DNA from: Ahaetulla prasina
Taxonomy: Eukaryota; Chordata; Lepidosauria; Squamata; Colubridae
Direction of reading: 5' to 3'
DNA length: 64,000 nucleotides
Assembly (NCBI RefSeq): GCF_028640845.1
Contig: NC_080539.1
Location: 102,450,554 to 102,514,553 of the forward strand
Numbering within the stretch: the stretch's first letter is position 1; the number at the start of each line of letters is the position of its first letter. The notes beneath the pieces are model-generated. The model did no database searches and was not told the DNA's origin. It saw only the letters and a list, made by a program, of their open reading frames with translations. Position numbers and translations under genes: made by a program. Of this stretch, positions 56,181 through 64,000 are shown piece after piece.

Positions 56181-56637
56181 CTATAGATTTTATATAGGTC
56201 TTCACATATGTAATCCAAATCCTAATAAAATACTGCCTTCATATGATTAACTGTTTTTTTTTTATTGTCAGCTGCTTTTGTATCCTCCATGGGTTGGAAA
56301 GATCAGATTTGGCTCATTGACTATTCAGCAGGAGAATTTTGTGTCATTTATGGGACTATATTCTTGGAGAATACATATTCTCCCACCACAAATTAGTCTT
56401 ACCTCATTTGTCCTTAATTGATTTTTCTTGAGTATCATAACAACTTAATATACTTTAGCTTTTGTGATATTAAGAACTGCCTACTTGATCTTTTTTGTTT
56501 TCCACTAATAGGAGATACATGGAGTTTATAAAGGGCAAAATAAAGTGATATGTTTCTCATATATGCCTTTGACAGCATGAGACCATTCATGTAAAACTAT
56601 GATATTTCCACCCATGTAATGAGAAGTTGCATTTGAA
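56181..56637. other. unassigned sequence
   Basis: I see no supported feature here. Confidence 0.45.
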
Positions 56638-56995
56638 TACAGGTAGTTCTCAACTTACCACCACAACTGAGCCCAAAATTTATGTTGCTAAATGAGAAAT
56701 TTGCTAAGTGAGTTTTGCCCCATTTTATGATTTTCTTTGCCACAGTTGTTAAGTGAATCTGGCTTCCCCATTGACTTTGCTTGTCAGAAGGTCGCCAAAG
56801 GGGATCACATGACCCTGAGACACTGCAACCGTCATAAATATGAGTCAGTTGCCAAGCATCCAAATGTAAATCACATGTCCATGGGGATACTGCAACAGTC
56901 ATAAGAGTAGAAAACGGTCATGAGTTACTTTTTCAGTGCCATTATAACTTCAAACAGTCAATAAATGAACTGTTGTAAGTTGAGGACTATCTCTA
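56638..56995. mobile_element. mariner-like MITE, TA target
   Basis: It begins TACAGGTAGTTCTCAACTTA and ends near TTGAGGACTATCTCTA. The interior has 'gttgttaagtgaatctggct' and 'cataaatatgagtcagttgc'. The ends and TA target suggest Tc1/mariner (Tigger-like) mobilisation. It is noncoding. Confidence 0.75.
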
Positions 56996-58184
56996 TAGAA
57001 GTGTGGGTTATTTAATGGATTGTTATTTCAGAAAAGCATTCTAAACGTCAAAAACTAATTTATATAGTACTAGCCTCAACCTGAATTAATTAAAAATAAT
57101 CATTGCAATTAAAATGGATTTAATTTCATTGAAGGATTTGGGAAAAACAATTCCACGGTTCACCGATATAGTAATGGTTAATAGTAAACATAAATAAAAA
57201 TGCCAGGTATATATACCTTCCTACTTATTTTTTCTCTAATCTACCATCCATTGTTGATGCTTAAGAGAGAAAGGGACAATTTTAAAAAATTAAAAAGGGG
57301 GGGAAAGTGAACAGGTGATAAAATATAGTAGTTAGTTTCACCCATGCCATTGTCAGATTTGCTGGAACAATATCCAATTAAACTGGAAAGGCAGAGCTGT
57401 CAACTAGTTTAGAAGATAATAAAAATAATTCATCTCTTTACTACTATCCCACTACTGTAATTGGCGTTAAAATGTCCTCGACACACAGTCTAGCATAAGA
57501 GAGATGAATAGTGGGTAAGCTTGAGTAACCACTGAAGAATCTGCCTTCAGATTTTATTTTATTTTTAAAAAATCAGAACAAGGAGAGTTAATAAAAAAAT
57601 CCCCCGTTATATTGAGAGCATCTCAAATATAATTTGCTCCTCACTAGAACAAGCAGAGCTAATCTCTCAGCTCTCACCAAGGATAGAGAAATTAAAACAC
57701 TTGTTCATCTCTTAATTCCTTCCAGGCATGAACAGAAATTGATCGCATAATTCTTGTAGTTAGGCTTCACAATTTACAATTTACCTTTTTCTACTTCTTA
57801 ATTGGATGACACTTTTGAACATTAGCTCTGGGACAGAACCACAATTAATTCATGCTCACTGAAAATCATTTAGTGCACAAAAAGGATAAGTCAATGATTT
57901 GGGCTCTGTTACTTCAGTTTCTTGAGATTGTTGCATCAAGAAAATAACTCAAGCAGCATCCCAAAATGAATAAAAACTCATTCATGGGAAATCACATGCA
58001 GTTTATCAGTTACAATTATTTTTCCAAGCTTCAGATCATTTGCACGAGGCTTGCTATGAAACCTTTATAGAATTTTTGCTGAAAATGGATAAAAATGAAC
58101 TGCTGGTTTGGGGATGTATTGATTAAAAAAGGTTGGTTCATGGGAAGAAAGGAACTATAGTAAGCAATCTGGAAGATAGAGTAA
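56996..58184. other. unassigned sequence
   Basis: I see no supported feature here. Confidence 0.45.
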
Positions 58185-58371
58185 TACAGGTAGTCCTTGA
58201 CGTATAACTATTCGCTTAGTGACTTTTTGAAGGTACAACAGCACTGAAAAAAAGTGGCTTAGGGCCTTTTTTCATACAACCATTGCCGCATCATTGTGGT
58301 CACATGATCAAAATTTGGCCGCTTGCTAACTGACATATATTTATGATAATTGGAGTGTCCTTGGGTTATGA

Positions 58372-58640
58372 GGGGCCGGATAGCTCAGGCTGGTAAGGCC
58401 TGTTATTAAGAACACAAAGCCTGCAATTACTGCAGGTTCAAGCCCGGCCCAAGGTTGACTCAGCCTTCCATCCTTTATAAGGTAGGTAAAATGAGGACCC
58501 AGATTGTTGGGGGGGCAATAAGTTGACTTTGTAAAAAATATACAAATAGAATGAGACTATTGCCTTATACACTGTAAGCCGCCCTGAGTCTTCGGAGAAG
58601 GGTGGGGTATAAATGTAAAAACAAAAACAAAAAACAAAAA
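58372..58640 (+). mobile_element. tRNA-derived SINE with L2-type tail
   Basis: A box TAGCTCAGGCTGG (58381-58393), B box GGTTCAAGCCC (58435-58445), body 'gactcagccttccatccttt', and an L2-like end 'agccgccctgagtcttcgga' plus an A-rich tail. The tail implies mobilisation by L2. Confidence 0.85.
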
Positions 58641-59574
58641 AACAAAAACAAACGTGATCAACTTTTGCAACGTTCTGACAAACAAGGGTGGATGGGGAAG
58701 CCAGATTTGCTTAACAATTGTGTTACCAACTTAACAATTGTAGTGATTCAGTTAACTGTGGGGCAAGAGTGAAATGCTCCCCATTCGGACCAGATCGCCC
58801 GATCCAGTAGCAATGGCGGCGGGTGGTTCGGAGCACCGGTAGCAAAAATCCCTGGCCCCACTCCTTGCCCCTGCTGAGCCACACCATCATCAAAGGTTTT
58901 TTTTTTACATTTAAAAGCATTTTTTCTTCAGCCAAAGTAAAAAGTAAAAAAAAAAAGCCTTTGATGATCACGTGGCTCAGCTGGGATCATCAGAACCCTT
59001 TAAAAGATTTTTTTTTAATAACCTCTTTGGTTGAAGAGTTGTTTAAAAAAAGCTTTTAAAAGGCTCCTCTGGCGATTCCAGGTGAGTTGCCTGATCACCA
59101 GAACTTTTAAAAAACATGTTTTCTACAAGCTCTTACAACAGCCCCTGCCTATGCCCACCCAATCGCCCCATCCCCACTTATCTCATTGCTGCTCCTTTCG
59201 GACTCGCAAAGCCTTACTTTGCTTCGGCTGCTGCAATCAGTTGCATCAGCTAGCAACTGAATCTGCCTGCCTGCAATCCATCTCCTCGGTGAGCAACTCA
59301 ATCTGCCTATCTCCAATTGACTAAGTAAATGAGGGAGGGGAGGTTTAAAAAATAGTTAATTGGGTTTTTCTTAAAGGAGTTTTTTTTAGACAGCAATTTA
59401 AAGTTAAGGAAGTTTTAAATTTAGCTGCTTTTATCTAAAAAATATAAATAAAATAAAATAATAAAATAAAATATTTGTGCAGCTTTCTGAGATTTGGTGT
59501 GTTTCTGTAGTGTTTCACTCTAACTACACAAACACACAAAATCTCACAAAGCTGTATGTGGCATTTTGTGTGTG

Positions 59575-60150
59575 AGAGAGAGAGAGTCAGTTGTGTTTTG
59601 TTGTGTGTGTGTAAAGTGGTTTTTGAGCTTTTTGTGGCTGTGTGAGGTTCCTGCTTGTTGCAGGAGCCATTTTGGGTGAGGTGCAGCTGCTTTTACATTG
59701 TGTGTGAGTCAGTTGTATTGTGTTGTGTTGTGTTGTGTGTGTGTAAAATGTGAAAGTTGGCTTTTGAGCTTTTTTTTTTTTTTGCATTTATATCCCGCCC
59801 TTCTCTGGAGACTCAGGGCGGCTAAAACTATGTTAGCAATAGTCTTCATTCTATTTGTATATTTATATACAAAGTCAACTTATTGCCCCCAATAATCTGG
59901 GTCCTCATTTTACCTACCTTATAAAGGATGGAAGGCTGAGTCAACCTTGGGCCTGGTGGGACTAGAACCTGCAATAATTGCAGGCAGCTGCTGTTAATAA
60001 CAGACTGCATTAGCAGCCTGAGCCACAGAGGTTCCTGTGTGAGGTTCCTGCTTGTTGCAGGGGTCATTTTGGGTGAAGTGCAGCTGCTTTTACATTGTGT
60101 GTGAGTCAGTTGTGTTGTGTTGCATGTGTGTAAAGTGTGAAAGTTGGTTT
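59575..60150. repeat. TG-rich tandem repeat of about 130-bp units
   Basis: The unit 'gtgaggttcctgcttgttgc' + 'catttTgggtgaGgtgcagc' + 'ttttacattgtgtgtgagtc' occurs twice or more, at about 59640-59715 and 60040-60110. A SINE separates the copies. Confidence 0.75.
59783..60034 (-). mobile_element. tRNA-derived SINE, antisense, inside the hAT element
   Basis: The tail 'atatcccgcccttctctgga' is at the left and the head at the right. On the minus strand the A box is TGGCTCAGGCTGC and the B box is GGTTCTAGTCCC. It is the same family as the SINE at 58372. Confidence 0.82.
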
Positions 60151-60399
60151 GCGGTACCTCTTATTGTTTTGTATACTTTGTTTATTATTTTTATTATTTG
60201 TTATTGGCCATGCCCACCCAGTCATCTGACCACCAAGCCACACCCACCAATTAAGCCACGCCCACAGAACCTGTAGGGAAAATGTTTAGATTTCACCCCT
60301 GCTGTGGGGTCATAAGAAGGGTCATAAAATGGGCAAAACTCACTTATTGCTTAGCAATGGACGCTTTGGGCTCTGTTTATAAATCGAGGACTACCTGTA

Positions 60400-61851
60400 T
60401 ATGTTTGTAATTGCTGCAAAGATTTGAAGTCATTTCTTTAGATCGCTCTCCTTTTCTTACATCTTTTTTGTTAGTCTTGACTTTTTCTTTTACCCTTTTA
60501 TAATCATTTTCTATTTCTTCTTATATACTTCCATAGTTTTTAAAATCTTTGTAAAATCTTCATTTAATAAAAATTATTTAAATCAAAACATTTGCTGTGC
60601 AATGGGAGAGGTAGAACTTACATATTTTGCCTTGAGTTGTCACTCGAGTTGAGGCAGATGTACTATTTTTGCTGCAACGGGAATATTTTTTTTTGTTCAG
60701 CGTAGCTTCCAGTGGTAGTATTATTTAAAAGATTTTATGGACAGCTATCTTAAACAATTCTGCAGTGCTTAGTCCATCCACGTTCCAACCAGGCCTGATC
60801 TTCCTGACCATCTGATAGCAGACAAGGTCAGACGGACACTGACAATTTCTGAAAAAGGTTTTAGGGCATGATTAAGTTATATTTAATACAAGTATATATA
60901 AAAAAACAAAGCAGAAGACATATTTTTGTCTAGGCATAAATTCCAAAAGTATAGTTATCTTATGTTTGTACAGCATACAAGACAAAGACAGATGCACTTA
61001 GCAAAGTGAGAACTTGCAACGGAATCTCAAAACATCGCCTTTATGTAATATCATGAGTTTCAAGAACTGAATTGCTCACTTCAGGAAATAAGGCAATATT
61101 TGTTCCTAAAGTGAACAAGTCTATTTAGCCATCATATTATATTGGATGGTTTCTTATCCTGCAGGCAACAGCTCAGAAACAAGAACTCCAAAACTCAATC
61201 TGATGGTACTACTAGACAATAGAATATGGGTCACATGTTACTTATTAAAAAATTTCTTTAAGATCATTGGGATGAAGTTTGGTGGCATTTGTTTATTTGT
61301 TTGTTGGTTATAAACCATAGCGTCTAAAAGCTGAAACCTTTGGGGATAAAGTTTTTCAAAAGATAATTAAGAACAGATATTAACTACAGCCACGAAGTAT
61401 AAGCCTTTCAGCTAAAATCTCATTTGAAAATCAGACATAGGAGGAAAGAAGGAAAGAGGGGGGAAAAGGAATACAAATAATGTTTAAATTGCATACTAAA
61501 TAGAATTTAATAGGAAATTACCTAAAGATCAACGAGAAGCATTTGTTTAATATACATTTAAAGACATTTAAGAGGAAGAGAATAATGAGGCAATGAAATC
61601 TTATGTGGCTGCAAAATGATCTTTATAAGACAAGGCTGGGGGAGATAATAAGGCAAGGAATAAATCTACCAAAGTAGTAGATAAGATTTCAAATAGACAA
61701 ATAGATTTAAATGAGTACTAAGAAGAGACTATTTAAAACAGCCACCTAAATAGGTTTTGAATTCACAGAGAATATAATTGCGCAACAAAGATATATGAAG
61801 CTTTTAAATGCTTGCACAGATCTTTTAAGCTTCCAGTTTGCCTAACCAAAA
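60400..61851. other. unassigned sequence
   Basis: I see no supported feature here. Confidence 0.45.
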
Positions 61852-62154
61852 TACCGACAGTCCTCAACTTATGAACACAATTGAGCCCACCATTTCTGCT
61901 AAGTGAATTTTGCCCCATTTTACAACCTTTCTCACCAAAGTTGTTAAGTGAAACATTGTAATTGCTAAGTTAGTAACCCAGTTGTTAAGTGAATCTGTCT
62001 TTCCCATTGACTTTGCTTGTTAGAAGGTTGCAAAAGGTGATCACATGACCTTTGGACACAGCAACAGTCATAAATGCGAACCAGTTGCCAAGCATCTGAA
62101 CTTTGATCACATGATCATGGGGTTGCAACTGTGAAAAAATGGTAATAAGTTGTT

Positions 62155-62457
62155 GTGTCTCGTCCAATCTCACCTCAGCCGGGGTCTTCTTATCTGCTTC
62201 CGAACACGGAAGAAGAAATACCTCCAGCCCTCAGCCCTGGCTCCATGCCCAGACAGGCTGAAGAAGAAGAAATACCTCCAGTCCCCAGCTCTGGCTCCAT
62301 GCCCAGGCAAACGGAGCAACTAGACCCCTCCCCCTCCTCCACAGAATGTGAGCCTGAGGAAAGTTTATTACCAACAGCTGCCGACTGGAGTGACCCTCGC
62401 GTCAGAAGACTTGATAGGCGGAGGCAACAGAAGGAAGGGAGGGGCAGGCCTGGATAA
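62155..62457 (+). pseudogene. acidic/Arg-rich U3 reading frame of LTR3
   Basis: A 100-codon open frame covers most of U3. It holds two copies of a PP..SPGSMPRQ motif, an acidic stretch (STECEPEESLL) and a basic block SDPRVRRLDRRRQQKEG, with a stop just before the promoter. It starts with GTG, so there is no proper initiation codon. It may be the end of an element gene that extends into U3. The function is unknown. Confidence 0.4.
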
Positions 62458-62461
62458 GTGC

Positions 62462-62496
62462 TGAGTCATGGAGCCACACCCCATGGCCTATATAAA
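62462..62496 (+). promoter_or_regulatory. LTR3 core promoter: TGAGTCA plus TATATAAA
   Basis: TGAGTCA ends at 62468, and TATATAAA starts at 62489 after a 20-bp gap. The spacing equals that in LTR1. Confidence 0.5.
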
Positions 62497-62984
62497 GGAT
62501 CTGCTTTCTGGCATTCTCTGAGTCAGGCAAAGTCTAAACATATCTTGCTGAAGTCACTTTCTGGTCTCCTGCCTGCCTTGAGGACTTTGCTAGGACTTTG
62601 GCAGAGCTGCAGAGGCACACCTGATTCGGATTTCCCTGATCCGGCCATCAGCGGAGGAGTGGGACACGACATAAGTCACATTTCTCAGTGCTGTTGTAAC
62701 TTTGAATGTTCACTAAATGAACTGTTGTAAGTTGAGGACTACCTATAGTATCTGAAGTGCTGGACTTAAAGCACTAACAGACTAGTGCTGGTGCATCCAG
62801 ACGTGGTGCCTTAAAGATGTTATCAAGGTAAGTAGAAAGAAGTAGAGAGAAAAAGACGAATGAATGTTTGAATGGAAGTGGGGTAATCTTATGATGCAAA
62901 TGGGACCTTGAAAAGCTCTCTAATATATAAGCCAACCTCACGCCATTAGTTTACAAAGCATTACACATCTATTCATCTGTGCAG

Positions 62985-63245
62985 GACTGGATTAGATTTT
63001 AAATTTTATATTGGTTTTATATTTTATATTGGTTTAATGGGTTTAATTGGTTTATATTGGTTTTAATGGGTTTTATTATTTATATTGTTTTTAAAAATTG
63101 GGCCATGTAGAATAAGCTTTTTAACTGTTATTTTACTTTGTATTTATATGTACCTTTTTATTTGCCTGTGAACCGCCCTGAGTCCCTAGGGAGATAGGGC
63201 GGTATACAAATACGATAAATAAAATAAATAAATAAATAAAAATAA
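62985..63245 (+). mobile_element. L2 3' fragment
   Basis: Sense 3' end with 'ctgtgcaggactggattaga', an AT-rich UTR, the hairpin 'accgccctgagtccctaggg' … 'agatagggcggt', and an (AAATA)n tail. The loop type is that of copy A. Confidence 0.85.
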
Positions 63246-63570
63246 ATTATCTGGAAAAAAAATATGTAAGTCATATATTGTGACTTGCAGAGACACAGCA
63301 ACTACTAGTGTCTGTATGGATTATTTGGGCTTCGGTTATATACATCTATTTCAAATATCTAAAATTCAGTGATATACAACAAGATAAAATTGATCTATGA
63401 GGAAAATAAGAGTTTGCAGAAAATTGGGTACGTTACAGTCATGGTGATATTAAATATACAGAATGCACCTAATTCACATCGAAAATAGATTTCTAACCTA
63501 TGCCTTCCAATTATAGCCTGTTTAGGAGGCAAATCTATTTCTAGATAACAGTTCAAAACATGAATGAATA

Positions 63571-63925
63571 TACAGGTAGTCCTTGACTTGTGGCCATATG
63601 TTTAGCGACCATCCAAACTTAAAATGGTATTGAAAAAAATCCAGTCCTGCTACTTCTGGCTGTTGTACCACCCCCATGGTCGTGTGATCACAATTTGGGT
63701 GTTCGTATTTACAACTGGCTGTAATCACGTGATCAGGATTTGTGACCTTTTTTGCTGATTTCCGACAAAAAAGACCCATTCAGGGTTCGCACTTACAACT
63801 ACGGTGTTTGTTCAACAACAGATTTGCTTCAAAAACCATGGTGATTCACAACAACCATCATAAAAATGGTTGTAAAATCATGTCCAGACCACAACATTTT
63901 GGTCATAAGTCGAGGGCTACCTGTA
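63571..63925. mobile_element. mariner-like MITE, second subfamily
   Basis: It begins TACAGGTAGTCCTTGACTTG and ends AAGTCGAGGGCTACCTGTA with a TA target. The interior ('gtgatcacaatttgggtgtt', 'ttgctgatttccgacaaaaa') differs from the 56.6-kb type. Confidence 0.75.
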
Positions 63926-64000
63926 TCAGTCTCAATGAACATATTGGCAACAATACTACATCTAGTATCTTCGGTGTTATACAAACTAAATATAATAAGA

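Larger units (their letters stand above)
58764..60301. mobile_element. 1.5-kb hAT element, perfect TSD
   Basis: It begins CAAGAGTGAAATGCTCC and ends TTTAGATTTCACCCCTG, with a perfect 8-bp TSD ctgtgggg (58756-58763 and 60302-60309). The interior has inverted 'catcatcaaagg' / 'cctttgatgatc' motifs, a TG-rich tandem repeat (59575-60150) and an embedded SINE. No transposase frame is visible. Confidence 0.85.
58185..60399. mobile_element. mariner-like MITE holding a SINE and a hAT element
   Basis: It begins TACAGGTAGTCCTTGACG and ends TCGAGGACTACCTGTA. The MITE body appears at 58185-58371, 58641-58755 and 60310-60399. A tRNA-SINE and a 1.5-kb hAT element fill the gaps. Confidence 0.78.
62151..62671 (+). 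mobile_element. solo LTR (LTR3)
   Basis: This 521-bp LTR runs from TGTTGTGTCTCG to GGGACACGACA, with a perfect 5-bp TSD taagt (62146-62150 and 62672-62676). It contains TGAGTCA (62462-62468), TATATAAA (62489-62496), and an internal direct repeat 'gaagaaatacctccag'. Confidence 0.88.
61852..62747. mobile_element. mariner-like MITE interrupted by a solo LTR
   Basis: It begins TACCGACAGTCCTCAACTT and ends TTGAGGACTACCTATA. The interior matches the 56.6-kb MITE. LTR3 interrupts it at 62151-62671. Confidence 0.78.

Noticed and set aside
58372..58450. Possible tRNA gene with A and B boxes
   Set aside because: It is the SINE head. The SINE body and L2-type tail follow directly.

Overview
The window reads as intergenic or intronic DNA from a squamate reptile, most likely a snake. 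The evidence is the repeat content. It holds a Sauria SINE whose 3' end resembles BovB, a BovB LINE remnant, many L2-clade LINE copies with a CCGCCC hairpin tail, and CR1 fragments. It also holds a LINE family with an (AATAG)n tail, Penelope-like fragments, solo LTRs, and numerous hAT and TA-flanked miniature DNA transposons with intact target-site duplications (TSDs). I found no host protein-coding exon, rRNA gene or functional tRNA gene. Every longer reading frame I can interpret belongs to a mobile element, and nearly all are broken.

Layout. 0.2-5.8 kb: an old L2 copy, an inverted Penelope-like pair split by a hAT MITE, a solo LTR, a LINE tail, Penelope-like direct repeats and a self-nested hAT MITE. 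5.8-9.8 kb: mostly unassigned AT-rich sequence. 9.8-14.3 kb: a nearly full-length antisense L2 element with endonuclease and reverse transcriptase remnants and a CpG-rich 5' region. 14.6-20.9 kb: CR1 pieces, palindromic hAT elements and a LINE carrying an RVVN-x-WNSLP C-terminus. 22-25 kb: SINEs, AATAG-tail LINE and several hAT MITEs. 25-31 kb: mostly unassigned, with microsatellites, inverted LINE pieces and a short interstitial TTAGGG tract. 31.4-32.4 kb: a LINE tail split by a Penelope-like palindrome with hammerhead-like cores. 33-39 kb: CR1, MITEs, L2 nested in an AATAG-tail LINE, and a 501-bp hAT nested in another. 39-44 kb: microsatellites and SINE pieces. 44.5-49.3 kb: CR1 inside BovB, then L2 inside CR1. 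51.9-52.4 kb: a solo LTR. 53.9-56.2 kb: L2 with a largely open RT frame inside a hAT MITE. 56.6-63.9 kb: Tc1/mariner-like MITEs, one holding two SINEs and a 1.5-kb hAT element, another holding a solo LTR.

The nesting gives a relative order. Mariner-like MITEs, BovB, CR1 and the AATAG-tail LINE are hosts. L2, hAT, SINEs, the Penelope-like palindrome and LTRs are the guests. L2 and the tRNA-type SINEs share the 3' hairpin, as expected if L2 mobilises the SINEs. I saw no new defence or metabolic system. The most unusual signals are the hammerhead-like cores in inverted Penelope-like arms, where one core overlaps a stop codon, and an acidic/arginine-rich U3 reading frame that recurs in three diverged solo LTRs. 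All family names come from recognition, not from a database search.
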